Counted from the first letter of the stretch, positions 38,183-47,053 are shown. The stretch is 64,000 bases of DNA from Halarcobacter anaerophilus (GCF_006459125.1 NZ_CP041070.1:1488001-1552000), one strand, 5' to 3'. Notes: generated by a model from the sequence alone, not told the origin. Translations and numbers: made by a program.

Positions 38183-39294
38183 TATATATCCTCATTAAGT
38201 TTTAAAAATTTTTGGTCATCTTCTTCATATAAACTTCTATTTGGAAGACTTTCTATTAAATTACAATTGTCTTCAGGGTTTAATTTACTACCCAATTCTA
38301 TGATTTTTTGTTTTGACTTATTTATTATATCTACTGCTTCTTTACAAGTAACAAAAACTGCATCTTTTTTATATTTAATATACACATTACTTTTGTTACT
38401 AGAGTCTATATATTCTATCTCTGGAATATCTTCATATTGCTCTATCAGTTTAGATAACTTTTCCTGAAATCTTTTTTGTTGCTCTTTTGACAAATGATTC
38501 CAAGTAAAGTTAAATTTTATATTCTTATCCGATATCGTATATGGTTCTTTACAATCATATTTATTTTTTTCCTCTTTTATAGCAGCTCTTATATCTGCAC
38601 CTTTAATCTCTCCAGCTTTATATTTAAAATATAAATCCTCTTGAGTCACACTGTTTTGTAATCTTTGTAAATCATTTAATATCTCTAAACCTATATTTGT
38701 TCTATCCTGGTGTAGATCATCCAATATTACAGTGGGTAATTTTAATACATTTTTACACTTTGATATAAAAGATGGTTTCTTACCAAGAGTTTCAGCCAAT
38801 TTACTCTCACTATCAAAAGCACCTGATGCAATAGCTTTATCAATTGCAAGTGCAGTTTCAAAATCACTTAGATTTTTTCTTTGAAGATTTTCAACTATAC
38901 TAAAAGTAACTAGCTGCGACTCATCTAATTTCACAATATTTGCTTTTATAGTTTTATGGCCAAGTCTTTTACAAGCTTTAAGTCTTCTATGCCCACCAAC
39001 ACAAATAAAGGTGCCATCATCACAAGGAGATACAATAATAGGTTGTAATAATCCATCTTCAGGTTTTATCTTAGACTCATCAAAATAATTTGTTTGAAGC
39101 AAGTCTTCATATGCACCTTTGATAGATTCCATAAGCTCCTCTACCTCTTCCTCATTTTCATAAAATCTAGGTTGATGTGGATTTCTTTTTACTAAAGAAA
39201 TATCAATACAAGAAGATGAATCAGAAACTAAATCCTTTACTATCTCACCATCAACTAAGATATCATTAAATCCTTCAAAATCTTTTTTACTCAT
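38182..39294 (-). CDS. ParB-like partition protein / DNA-binding CTPase
   Basis: The 370-residue protein has the ParB/Spo0J N-terminal domain (NPHQPR, GLLQPIIVSP, GGHRRLKACKRLG and ENLQRKNLS, the CTP-binding boxes) and a central HTH (KLAETLGKKPSFISK). It should load on parS-like palindromes and act with the adjacent ParA. In the prophage it could stabilise a plasmid-like state or act as a regulator. Eight dispersed palindromes in this prophage are candidate sites. Confidence 0.88.
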   Translation of the reverse strand: MSKKDFEGFNDILVDGEIVKDLVSDSSSCIDISLVKRNPHQPRFYENEEEVEELMESIKGAYEDLLQTNYFDESKIKPEDGLLQPIIVSPCDDGTFICVGGHRRLKACKRLGHKTIKANIVKLDESQLVTFSIVENLQRKNLSDFETALAIDKAIASGAFDSESKLAETLGKKPSFISKCKNVLKLPTVILDDLHQDRTNIGLEILNDLQRLQNSVTQEDLYFKYKAGEIKGADIRAAIKEEKNKYDCKEPYTISDKNIKFNFTWNHLSKEQQKRFQEKLSKLIEQYEDIPEIEYIDSSNKSNVYIKYKKDAVFVTCKEAVDIINKSKQKIIELGSKLNPEDNCNLIESLPNRSLYEEDDQKFLKLNEDI

Positions 39295-39295
39295 C

Positions 39296-39943
39296 TTACA
39301 CCTCCAATAGTTCTATAAGTTCACTTGCTAATGATTCTATTCTTTTACTAGCTTTTGATTCTTTATCTACTTCTATTACTCCAAGCCCGGAACTAAGTGA
39401 ATTATCAAAATCACTAACTCTTATGATATTTGTATTAAGAAAATCAAACTCACAACCAAGCTGCTTTTTGAAGCTGCTATAATCTTTATCTATCTTACAT
39501 CTTGGATGAGCTTGATTTATTATCATCTTAACCTTTTGAGTAGGAACACCAATACTCTCAACAACTCTTTTAAAAGTAGCAAAACCAATAAACTCAGTAG
39601 TACTAGGTGAAATAGGAGTAACCGATATATTCGACAACTCTATAGCTCTTCTTGTCAAAGCACAATCCACACCTGCAGTATCTATTAATGTAATACCATC
39701 AAAATCACTTGAACAAAAAGACTCAAGAGCAGCAACAGAACTTATAACTGTAGAGTCAAAACCTTTAAGCTTTTTATTCTTTGCACGTCTTCTACTTATA
39801 AAAGTAGTAACCTTATTTGGGTCACAATCAGCAACTCTAACCTTAAAACCTTTAAGTATAAGATATATTACAATTTGTACCAAAATCGTAGATTTACCCA
39901 CACCACCTTTTGTATGAGCTATTGTCAAAATTATATTTTTCAT
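39296..39943 (-). CDS. ParA-like partition ATPase
   Basis: Deviant Walker A ATPase: KGGVGKST near residue 14 with the signature Lys, DCDPN, and TLIDTAGVD. At 215 residues it is a small type Ib ParA without an N-terminal HTH. It is directly upstream of parB (1-bp gap). Confidence 0.9.
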   Translation of the reverse strand: MKNIILTIAHTKGGVGKSTILVQIVIYLILKGFKVRVADCDPNKVTTFISRRRAKNKKLKGFDSTVISSVAALESFCSSDFDGITLIDTAGVDCALTRRAIELSNISVTPISPSTTEFIGFATFKRVVESIGVPTQKVKMIINQAHPRCKIDKDYSSFKKQLGCEFDFLNTNIIRVSDFDNSLSSGLGVIEVDKESKASKRIESLASELIELLEV

Positions 39944-40019
39944 TTATTTACCTTTTTAAGAATTTTAGTTATAATCTCTCAAACGATAGCACCTGGTTAG
40001 ATGCTATCTATTGAAAAAT

Positions 40020-40157
40020 CTATTTTTTTAAGTGAGAGAAATTTTTCTCTAAATATTTATTGAACTCTTCAGCAGTTTTAAGATTATTCTCTATCGCCAA
40101 ATTTTGAATCTCTTGAAACTGCTCGAAGCTTTCAAACTGATACTTTCCAAAACTCAT
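40020..40157 (-). CDS. Small phage protein of 45 residues
   Basis: Helical, Gln/Glu/Asn-rich. Its ATG overlaps the stop of the upstream HTH gene (ATGA) and is preceded by AAGGAGG, the best ribosome site in this operon. Function unknown. Confidence 0.6.
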   Translation of the reverse strand: MSFGKYQFESFEQFQEIQNLAIENNLKTAEEFNKYLEKNFSHLKK

Positions 40158-40387
40158 AATATTATCCTCCTTTCATAGTTTGTTCCAAATACATAGTTAA
40201 GATTTATAATCCTCTCTTTGCAATAGTCAGTTACATTTTGAACAAAAGGACCGATTCCATTTTTTTGGTATTCATTGAAATCTATCTCCAGCTCTTTACA
40301 CAGCTGCTTATCATCTTTGATATTTGCAATCCTTTTTACAAAAGCCAATCCATACTTTTTGAAGTATTCAAGTCTATTTTCTTTCAT
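40154..40387 (-). CDS. Small CI/Cro-like HTH protein, first gene of the parAB operon
   Basis: 77 residues; LCKELEIDFNEYQ followed by VTDYCKERIINLNYVF resembles the phage CI-repressor N-terminal HTH pattern, also seen in the proteins at 42773 and 43865. Divergent from another HTH gene at 40539, with three ATCATT-type palindromes between them. A regulator of partition or of the adjacent genes is likely. Confidence 0.6.
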   Translation of the reverse strand: MKENRLEYFKKYGLAFVKRIANIKDDKQLCKELEIDFNEYQKNGIGPFVQNVTDYCKERIINLNYVFGTNYERRIIL

Positions 40388-40413
40388 AATATTCCTCCAT
40401 TTTATTCCTTTTA

Positions 40414-40525
40414 ATCATTATTAAATGATATTTAATCATAATATTATCATTATATAATTAAATTGTCAATACTTTTTATCATTTTATAATGATTTTATGA
40501 TAGAATAACATCATTATAAAATGAA
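40414..40525. promoter_or_regulatory. Operator region with three ATCATT palindromes
   Basis: Copies at 40414-40429 (ATCATTATTAAATGAT), 40478-40493 (ATCATTTTATAATGAT) and 40510-40525 (ATCATTATAAAATGAA), spaced 64 and 32 bp (helical multiples), lie between two divergent HTH genes. They are likely the binding sites of one of them. Confidence 0.65.
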
Positions 40526-40538
40526 TTTAGGTTATATT

Positions 40539-40748
40539 ATGGAAAAAGAAGAATTTAATGAGTTATTAAAAAAAGCATCATTATCAAAAAAAGAGTTTGC
40601 AAGTATTATAGGGATTAGTGTTGGTTCACTTAATAATTGGGGCAGTTCACAAGGAATACCATATTGGGTAGAATCTTGGCTAAATAACTATATTAAAGCC
40701 AAAGATATGGATAAGGTCGTAGAGGCTGTAAAACCTCATATAAAATAA
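40539..40748 (+). CDS. Small HTH regulator
   Basis: 69 residues; LSKKEFASIIGISVGSLNNW is a clear helix-turn-helix. The start at 40539 is taken over 40521, since the latter is within the third operator. Divergent from the parAB operon; probably binds the intervening palindromes. A YwrO-like or XRE assignment is not possible by eye. Confidence 0.65.
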   Translation: MEKEEFNELLKKASLSKKEFASIIGISVGSLNNWGSSQGIPYWVESWLNNYIKAKDMDKVVEAVKPHIK

Positions 40749-40818
40749 ATATCCTCACTTAATCCCTTTTTTAGTGAAATATAATTAAACTAGATATATT
40801 TATAAAAAAGGTCTTAAT

Positions 40819-41349
40819 GTGAAAAAATTACTATTTCTACTACTATTTACTAATTTCTTATTTGCAGAAAAATCAGAAATTGTTAACTATTTACTAAATG
40901 ATAAAGCAACAATGTGGGATATTGGGATATTAAAAACAAAAAATATGCATGAGCTAGCTACTGATATAACAAAAAATAGAGTCAATAATACATACACAAC
41001 AGGAACTGTTTACTATGATGAATTTGATAATAAAATAAAAATACATATAAACATCTATAATCAAGACAAAAAAACAAATAATGAATTAGAAAATTTATGC
41101 AAAAGAGAATTGAATAATTTAAAACACATATATACAATGAATAGTGATTATATAAACAACTTCAAACATAGTGGTTTCATAAAAAGAGATGAACCAAAAC
41201 AGTTTGAATTAAAATTAAAAAAAATTACATATTTAGAAATTTGGCTTATGAAAGATACATTGATTCATAAAGCCGAAAATATATTGTTTGAGTGCAGTAC
41301 AAACCTACTAAAAAATTCTAAGATTATAATTATTAAATCAAATAAATGA
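40819..41349 (+). CDS. Exported hypothetical protein
   Basis: 176 residues with an N-terminal signal peptide (MKKLLFLLLFTNFLFA). GTG start with AAGG upstream. The mature part is Lys/Asn-rich with two to three Cys. In the lysogeny region between repressor genes, it may be a lysogen-expressed exported protein. Confidence 0.6.
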   Translation: MKKLLFLLLFTNFLFAEKSEIVNYLLNDKATMWDIGILKTKNMHELATDITKNRVNNTYTTGTVYYDEFDNKIKIHINIYNQDKKTNNELENLCKRELNNLKHIYTMNSDYINNFKHSGFIKRDEPKQFELKLKKITYLEIWLMKDTLIHKAENILFECSTNLLKNSKIIIIKSNK

Positions 41350-41441
41350 ACTTCAAACACCTAAAATACAGATTCATCGTAAGTGGAATATTATGGACCA
41401 TACTAATAATTTGTTATTCAATTTATTCATATTTTAAATAA
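41346..41441 (+). CDS. Small single-pass membrane protein
   Basis: 31 residues with one hydrophobic helix (IVSGILWTILIICYSIYSYF). ATG overlaps the stop of the exported protein (ATGA). Could act at the membrane with its neighbour. Confidence 0.4.
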   Translation: MNFKHLKYRFIVSGILWTILIICYSIYSYFK

Positions 41442-41444
41442 AAA

Positions 41445-42050
41445 TTAAAACCTATCAAAAGCCATATCTAAGCACGAATTACCTATATTATCTTCCGCTC
41501 TTTTAGGATATGGTCTTTTGCCCCCATTAAAAATATTTGTAAATTGCAGTCCTTTATTTATCTCTTCAAGTGCTAAATTTTTATCAATTTCTTTTAATTC
41601 AATATGTGGATCAACAGGATTCATCCCCTTATTCAATAAAGGAACAAAAGTAAAAAATTTAAGGGCAGCTTTTACATCAAAAGTTGTATCAGGTTTTAAT
41701 ATATAAATTTCTCCTTTTTTAACCTCTATTACATAAGGAACAGCATCTTCTCTTTCTCCTACCATATTTGTTCCATTATTCTTTAATAAAAACTTATATT
41801 TCCCCTCATCCAGAGACTGATAAGAATATTGAGAATAACAAACTAACATATCTTTTTTTAGCCTATCAGATTCTATAATATATTTATATTCCATTTGATA
41901 TCCCATCTCTGTTTCATTATTTACCAAATAAACATTTGCTTTATCTTTATCATAAAAAGGTAAAGCTTTAATAGGCTCAATAGATATTTTATTTGCTACG
42001 CATCCACTAAAAATAAGAAATAATATCCCACTAATTAATATCTTTATCAT
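41445..42050 (-). CDS. Phage-region lipoprotein
   Basis: About 201 residues; signal with lipobox FSGC, then a beta-rich mature part containing a DUF2846-like pattern (VYLVNNETEM, VKKGEIYILKP). The start at 42050 has GGAGGAG 8 bp upstream; a longer frame to 42086 is less likely. A lysogenic conversion or exclusion role is inference. Confidence 0.65.
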   Translation of the reverse strand: MIKILISGILFLIFSGCVANKISIEPIKALPFYDKDKANVYLVNNETEMGYQMEYKYIIESDRLKKDMLVCYSQYSYQSLDEGKYKFLLKNNGTNMVGEREDAVPYVIEVKKGEIYILKPDTTFDVKAALKFFTFVPLLNKGMNPVDPHIELKEIDKNLALEEINKGLQFTNIFNGGKRPYPKRAEDNIGNSCLDMAFDRF

Positions 42051-42772
42051 GTTAAAACTCCTCCAAAAGAAAGATATTTTACACAAAATAACATTTCAAT
42101 AAATTTAGCTAAGATTCAAAAGTAATAAGACCAACCAAAAAACCGCGCCCCCATTTGACGAAAATTTGGTAAGTTAAGAGATAAAAAAATACAAATAAAA
42201 ACAAAAATTTAAAATCTAAGGGTATTTTTGCACGTCATTCCTATTTTTTTGAGGAATTAGGAATATATTTACAAAAATATCAAAGAGTAGAAACAATATT
42301 TCGTCAACGAAAACAAAAATCAAATTCTTTAAAGTACAGGAACCAAAGTGCAATCATACTTGTATTTTATGTACTCCTCCCATTTAGACCAACGGACAAA
42401 AACAAACTAACCCCATAACTTAGGTATATAAAAAAATATATACCAACCAACTCGGCAAAAGTCAGCAATAAAACTATAAATTTTATTATAAATCTTTCAC
42501 CAGGAACAGCAGCACTATCTAAAAATAAAAGCTGGAGTTCAAGACCTGGGTTTATTTTTAAGGGGTCCCCATTCCCCCAACCCAGCAATTCCCAAAATCA
42601 CCATGGCTATTTTTGTATGTTCCTATATATAAAAATAGTAATCATACATACTCTCAAAAATTTTTAAAATTTATTTTCAAGAATTAGGATAAACCAAGCT
42701 TTTAATTTGATTTTCTAAATTCCTAATATCTAAATTTTAAAAACAAACGAGGGCGGGGCGGCGGAGCCGCAA
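42051..42772. other. 722-bp gap with no convincing gene
   Basis: Holds palindrome site 4 at 42299, a half-match at 42157, several GAATTAGGA-like words in both orientations (42253, 42681, 42718) and an unusual GC-rich stretch at 42750-42771 with stem GCGGC/GCCGC next to the repressor stop. The only ORF (minus, 42367-42588) has no plausible start or composition. Origin, centromere or small RNA are possible readings. Confidence 0.5.
42299..42312. promoter_or_regulatory. Dispersed palindrome site 4 (candidate parS)
   Basis: TTTCGTCAACGAAA, intergenic, 2.4 kb upstream of the parA start; it is the closest site to parAB among the eight. Confidence 0.6.
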
Positions 42773-43552
42773 CTATTCTATATTTCCTAAAGATAGAGAA
42801 TCTATCACTTGGCCAATTATAAAAACATCTTCTTTTTTTGCAGTTATTGTATTATAAGCAATATTATCAGATCTTAGAAGTATATAATCTTCTAGCTCTT
42901 CTAATCTTTTAATATAAACTTCATCTTCATATCGTACAACATATACAGATGCATTTTTTAGTTTTTTCTTTGATAAATCAACAAAAATTATAGAATCAGG
43001 TTTTATATTTGGAGCCATAGAATCACCATCTACTTTTAATGCATTTATATTTTTGCCTTTTATCATATTCTTTGGCAGAACTATAAAATCTGGTTCTTCA
43101 TTTTCTTCATTAATATAACCATTCCCGGCACTTGCTTTTATATCACTAAAATACGGGATAGCAACAGTATCTTCGGTAATGGATTCTTTTATATAGTGTT
43201 TTTGAACTATTTTTGCTACTTTTTCTTCACTACTGTTGTGAATTGGTAAATTACCGTTAAATACCCAATTCAAATTCAAATTATCTTTAATAGCCAATTC
43301 TATGAATTGATGATAAAGAGCATTTGAATAATGTTTTTGTTTACTATTAGATATTGCTTTTTTTAGTAATTCTTTTTTTATAGGATTTTTTTCCGTTTCT
43401 AATTCTTTGATTTTATTAAAGTCATTTTTTGCTTTAATCCTATTATCATAAAAGGTATTTTTAGGCATGCCTAATAAATTAGCTGTATCTGCAATTGATT
43501 TACAATCATATAGCTCTTCTATTCTTAAAAGAGCTTCATATATAGTTGACAT
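42773..43552 (-). CDS. CI-like prophage repressor with S24 autoprotease
   Basis: Maintains lysogeny and is removed by RecA-stimulated self-cleavage. N-terminal HTH (TANLLGMPKNTFYDN) and C-terminal LexA-type peptidase: cleavage site A142-G143, catalytic S178 in GDSMAP, and K215 in VYIKRLE. 259 residues. Divergent from the Cro-like gene, with three repeated operators between them. This predicts induction by DNA damage. Confidence 0.9.
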   Translation of the reverse strand: MSTIYEALLRIEELYDCKSIADTANLLGMPKNTFYDNRIKAKNDFNKIKELETEKNPIKKELLKKAISNSKQKHYSNALYHQFIELAIKDNLNLNWVFNGNLPIHNSSEEKVAKIVQKHYIKESITEDTVAIPYFSDIKASAGNGYINEENEEPDFIVLPKNMIKGKNINALKVDGDSMAPNIKPDSIIFVDLSKKKLKNASVYVVRYEDEVYIKRLEELEDYILLRSDNIAYNTITAKKEDVFIIGQVIDSLSLGNIE

Positions 43553-43646
43553 AAAATCACCTTGTTAAATTTTTATAAATTATAACATAAAAACAATAAT
43601 TATCCGATAATCCGTAAAAAAACAAGAAAATTATTATATTTTACCA

Positions 43647-43736
43647 TTTACCCAAAATGAGTAAAAGCATTAAATCAATATGAGTATTATTTCTACCCAA
43701 AATGAGTAAATGTTAGATATTCCCAAAATGAGTAAA
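43647..43736. promoter_or_regulatory. Lysogeny switch operators (three copies)
   Basis: Three sites share CCCAAAATGAGTAAA: 43647-43665 (TTTACCCAAAATGAGTAAA, an almost perfect dyad TTTACYCA/TGRGTAAA), 43692-43710 and 43718-43736. Extra half-sites lie at 43639 and 43678. They occupy the 312-bp gap between the CI-like and Cro-like genes, so they are the likely repressor operators. Confidence 0.78.
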
Positions 43737-43864
43737 ACTAAACAGAAGAATACCATTAGATTACACAAAAATAAATATACATTTATTCTTTATTGTATTC
43801 GGATTAACATAATTTTAAGATTTATAAGAGTAAAGTTTCATCATAAAAGTTTTTGGAGTTACAA

Positions 43865-44077
43865 ATGATGATCAATAAATTTAATGAGTTTATATCAAAA
43901 TTTAAATTCATTACACACCTTAATACAGATATTGATGTTGCACGAGAACTAAAAATAGACAATTCTACTTTTGCAACAATGAAGAGAAACGATAGAATTC
44001 CCTATGAGCAGGTTATTAACTACTGTAAAGATAAATGTATTGACCTTAATTGGATTATTAATATAAAAAATAATTAG
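43865..44077 (+). CDS. Cro/CI-type HTH protein
   Basis: 70 residues; DVARELKIDNSTFATMKRNDRIPYEQVINYC is the phage CI-N HTH pattern. The start at 43865 has GGAG 7 bp upstream. First gene of the rightward replication operon; the Cro-like counterpart of the repressor. Confidence 0.75.
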   Translation: MMINKFNEFISKFKFITHLNTDIDVARELKIDNSTFATMKRNDRIPYEQVINYCKDKCIDLNWIINIKNN

Positions 44078-44086
44078 TGGTAATTA

Positions 44087-44965
44087 GTGAATTATTTAGT
44101 AGAAAAAACTAAGCTTACCATAGAACCAAATCTTGCAAAAGAGATCGGATTAAATGAAGCAATATTTATTAAGCAACTAGATTATTGGTTAAAAAAATCT
44201 ACTAAGCTAATTGATGATAAAAAATGGGTTTTTAATACAGTGGACCAGTGGCAAATTCAATTTCCTTTTTGGTCTAAAAATACAGTCATAAGGACAATCG
44301 AAAAACTTAAAAAAAATGGTTGTATTTATGTAAAACAACTTGATACTAATTTGTTAAACCGTACAAATTGGTATTCAATCAACTATGAAAAAATTGAAGA
44401 ACTTAAACTTAAAATAAATAAAGAAAAACCTCTTCCTAAGAGTGAAAAAAAGGTAGAAAAACTTCAAAAAAAATTACCAAATGAAGGGGCGGAAAGATAT
44501 TCAAAAGAGTTCTTAGCATTTTGGGAATTTTACCCTAAAAAATATGGGAAAAGAGGTGCATACAATGAATTTAAACAACTCAATCAAAAATTACAAGCTC
44601 AGGCAATATATGGGGCTCAAAAGTATTCACTGCAAACATCACAAACAGAGGAAAAATTTATCAAAATTGCTAAAAAATGGCTTTCTGAAGGTTATTATGA
44701 GGATTATGAAATTAAATCCACAGACATAGTACAGCGGCAAAGCCAAGACACAGTTGCAGTTCTAAATCAAAAAATTACCGAACTTATAAAGATAACAGAT
44801 TTAGCAGAAGTTGAAATTTGGAACCAAATGAGGGGCAAAAATTATATTTTTTCATCTAATGAACAAAGTATTTTAAAAAATTTGGGGAATGATATTGACG
44901 CATACAAAGAGATGGAATTTAGACCAGGAGAAATAAAAGCATATCTTAGGGGAGTATTAGAATGA
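44087..44965 (+). CDS. Phage replication initiator-like protein (winged helix)
   Basis: 292 residues. The N-terminal part (EIGLNEAIFIKQLDYWL, WSKNTVIRTIEKLKKNGCIY) is a winged-helix seen in phage replication/DnaD-like proteins; the C-terminal part with FLAFWEFYPKKYGKRGAYNEF is also common in such proteins. GTG start. Located between Cro-like and helicase genes, as expected for an origin-binding or helicase-loading protein. Confidence 0.75.
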   Translation: MNYLVEKTKLTIEPNLAKEIGLNEAIFIKQLDYWLKKSTKLIDDKKWVFNTVDQWQIQFPFWSKNTVIRTIEKLKKNGCIYVKQLDTNLLNRTNWYSINYEKIEELKLKINKEKPLPKSEKKVEKLQKKLPNEGAERYSKEFLAFWEFYPKKYGKRGAYNEFKQLNQKLQAQAIYGAQKYSLQTSQTEEKFIKIAKKWLSEGYYEDYEIKSTDIVQRQSQDTVAVLNQKITELIKITDLAEVEIWNQMRGKNYIFSSNEQSILKNLGNDIDAYKEMEFRPGEIKAYLRGVLE

Positions 44966-46227
44966 TAGAAAATTTAGCAAATTTAGATCTAGAAAGGAAT
45001 TTTCTAGCATCTATAATCAAAACTGATAATTTTAGTGATATTAGTGAGATTATAAAAACTGAACACTTTACTTTAGAATCACATAAACAAATTTTGCAAG
45101 CAATTAAGAATTTGGACGAAACAGATAGAAATTTATCGATCGTAGCAGTTGGAGAAGAACTTAGAAAAATTGATCCGGAACATTTGACCGCTCTTAAACT
45201 TGTGGGAGCAGAAGATGCGATAAGTGATTTAAAAATTACAGCAATTGAGTTAATTGAATGGAATAACAAAAGAGAACTCTATAAACTTTCACTGAAAATC
45301 CAAGAAGAGTTAAATTTAAGAAAAAGCAGCTCCTCTGTAGTTAAGATAATTGAAGATTCAACAATTAATCTTGATGTTGCGATTGGCTCAAGAGCAAAAA
45401 GCTACGAACAGTGGGAAAAAGAGATTGAAGCAATGAAACCTCTTCCTATTTTTGAAACGGGGGTTAGTTTTATCGATGATTATTTAAAAGGCGGTGTTAC
45501 AGCTGGGCAACTTATCTTGGTTATGGGTGACCCGGAAGCAGGAAAAACAATTTTATCTACACAAGTACTTCACAATGTATCAAATGGTTTTCCAACTCTA
45601 TTTTTCCCTTTTGAATTTACAGTAAGAGATTATATTCAAAATAATAAAAAAAGAAAAAAGAATATAAACAAAAAAAATCTTTTCATCATAAATGATGGGT
45701 ATGACCTTAGCGATGTAACTAGAGAGATAAAAATATTTGCCAAAAGAGGGGGGCGTTTTGTATGTATTGACTCTCAAATGAGGGTGGAGAATGTAGAAAA
45801 CAAAGGAACTGCCGAGCAGATGGAATCTGAAAAGTTTAGCAAACTTGCAAAACTTGCTCATAAATTAGAGCTAGTAATACTTTTCATAGCTCAACAGGGT
45901 AAAGAAGACACAAAAGGCGGTACTCATACACCAATGGGTACAAAAAAAGGTGCTCACGAGGCTAGTCAAATCTGGTACATCCATAAACTAAAACCCAAAT
46001 ATGAAGATGGAAATGATATTGATTCAAATGCACATAAAAGACTTCTTGAAGTTTCAAAAAATAAACAAAATGGACGACACTTTAAAACAGAAATATCACT
46101 AAATCCGGTGCTCCTTGAATTTAATAGAAAGTACCAAAGAGGAGAAGGACCTTTGCCTGAAGAGAGTGCCGAATTTGTTTCAGATGGTGAAAATACAAAT
46201 ATTGAAATTCCGGAGATGAATCTATGA
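44962..46227 (+). CDS. DnaB-family replicative helicase
   Basis: 421 residues. A DnaB N-terminal-like helical domain (about 1-110) is followed by a RecA-like core: Walker A GDPEAGKT (189-196), Walker B near FVCIDSQMRVE, and IAQQGKE (motif H4-like). Unwinds DNA at the fork with the phage primase. ATGA overlap with the initiator gene. Confidence 0.88.
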   Translation: MIENLANLDLERNFLASIIKTDNFSDISEIIKTEHFTLESHKQILQAIKNLDETDRNLSIVAVGEELRKIDPEHLTALKLVGAEDAISDLKITAIELIEWNNKRELYKLSLKIQEELNLRKSSSSVVKIIEDSTINLDVAIGSRAKSYEQWEKEIEAMKPLPIFETGVSFIDDYLKGGVTAGQLILVMGDPEAGKTILSTQVLHNVSNGFPTLFFPFEFTVRDYIQNNKKRKKNINKKNLFIINDGYDLSDVTREIKIFAKRGGRFVCIDSQMRVENVENKGTAEQMESEKFSKLAKLAHKLELVILFIAQQGKEDTKGGTHTPMGTKKGAHEASQIWYIHKLKPKYEDGNDIDSNAHKRLLEVSKNKQNGRHFKTEISLNPVLLEFNRKYQRGEGPLPEESAEFVSDGENTNIEIPEMNL

Positions 46228-46430
46228 GTAATTATGGGTTGAAAGAGTGTCAAGAATTTTGGTGTATTTTTAAAACCACGGAAAGAGGTCAAACCTATTG
46301 GTTAAATAAAGACAAAAAATGGACTAGCCTAGTAGGACAAAGAGCCGGGATAAGAAATTATGAAAAAGCATTAGAAACAATGGTGGCAGAAATCAAAAAA
46401 GGAGAAACAAATGAAAACAAAAATAAATAA
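46224..46430 (+). CDS. Hypothetical small phage protein of 68 residues
   Basis: Aromatic-rich N-terminal half (CQEFWCIFKTTERGQTYWL) and charged tail. Overlaps the helicase stop by 4 bp. No family recognised. Confidence 0.6.
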   Translation: MSNYGLKECQEFWCIFKTTERGQTYWLNKDKKWTSLVGQRAGIRNYEKALETMVAEIKKGETNENKNK

Positions 46431-46602
46431 TTCAAAAACGAAAGCAAAAATAAGATGGGATGATGGAAATCTATTTGCAAAAATAAAATTTATAGATGAA
46501 GATTTATTTACAATTAAAATTGTTGATACAGAATATACTATTGAAGACATGGATCTTTTAGTTAGGGAAATCAAAAAAATAATGGAGATAAAAAATGTTT
46601 AA
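46411..46602 (+). CDS. Hypothetical small phage protein of 63 residues
   Basis: AAGGAG 8 bp before ATG; overlaps genes on both sides. Lys-rich with a small strand-rich pattern. No family recognised. Confidence 0.55.
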   Translation: MKTKINNSKTKAKIRWDDGNLFAKIKFIDEDLFTIKIVDTEYTIEDMDLLVREIKKIMEIKNV

Positions 46603-46945
46603 CAAAATAGTCATGGTAGGAAATCTTACAAGAGATATAGAACTAAGATACACACCAGGTGGTTTAGCTCTTGCAAAAAGTAGTATTGCAACTTCTCATA
46701 AATATAAAACTCAAACCGGAGAGCAGAAAGAAGAAGTATGCTTTCTAGAATTTACCATCATGGGAAAGATGGGTGAAACTGCAAACCAATATTTAAGAAA
46801 AGGCTCAAAAGTATTGCTTGAAGGAAGATTAGTTTTTGAACAATGGACAGCACAAGATGGAACCAACAGAAGTAAACATACCTTAAGAGTTGAGACTATG
46901 AAGATGCTAGACAGTAAACCATCCTCAGAAACTCAACAGTACTAA
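46595..46945 (+). CDS. ssb: Single-stranded DNA-binding protein
   Basis: OB-fold SSB: MFNKIVMVGNLTRDIELRYTP start, FLEFTIMGKMGE, YLRKGSKVLLEGRL and W residues. 116 residues, short, lacking the acidic C-terminal tip that recruits host proteins (ends SSETQQY). Ends the replication operon. Confidence 0.93.
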   Translation: MFNKIVMVGNLTRDIELRYTPGGLALAKSSIATSHKYKTQTGEQKEEVCFLEFTIMGKMGETANQYLRKGSKVLLEGRLVFEQWTAQDGTNRSKHTLRVETMKMLDSKPSSETQQY

Positions 46946-46954
46946 GAAAAACAG

Positions 46955-47053
46955 ATGTTATCTTTTTTTAGATTTTTTGAAAGATTATTAAATATAAAAA
47001 CATGGGATAAACCTTTTCAACGGGATAGAAAATGGAAAAAGAACAAATACTAG
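46955..47053 (+). CDS. Possible 32-residue basic peptide upstream of terminase
   Basis: ATG to TAG, Phe/Lys/Arg-rich; overlaps the terminase start by 22 bp. No clear ribosome site. Uncertain. Confidence 0.3.
   Translation: MLSFFRFFERLLNIKTWDKPFQRDRKWKKNKY

Noticed and set aside
42367-42588. Minus-strand ORF of 73 residues with a hydrophobic segment
   Set aside because: TTG start without a ribosome site and atypical composition; treated as noncoding.
43647-43736. Possible CRISPR-like array from three repeated CCCAAAATGAGTAAA units
   Set aside because: Only three short units with unequal spacers of 26 and 11 bp between a repressor and a Cro-like gene; operators explain them.
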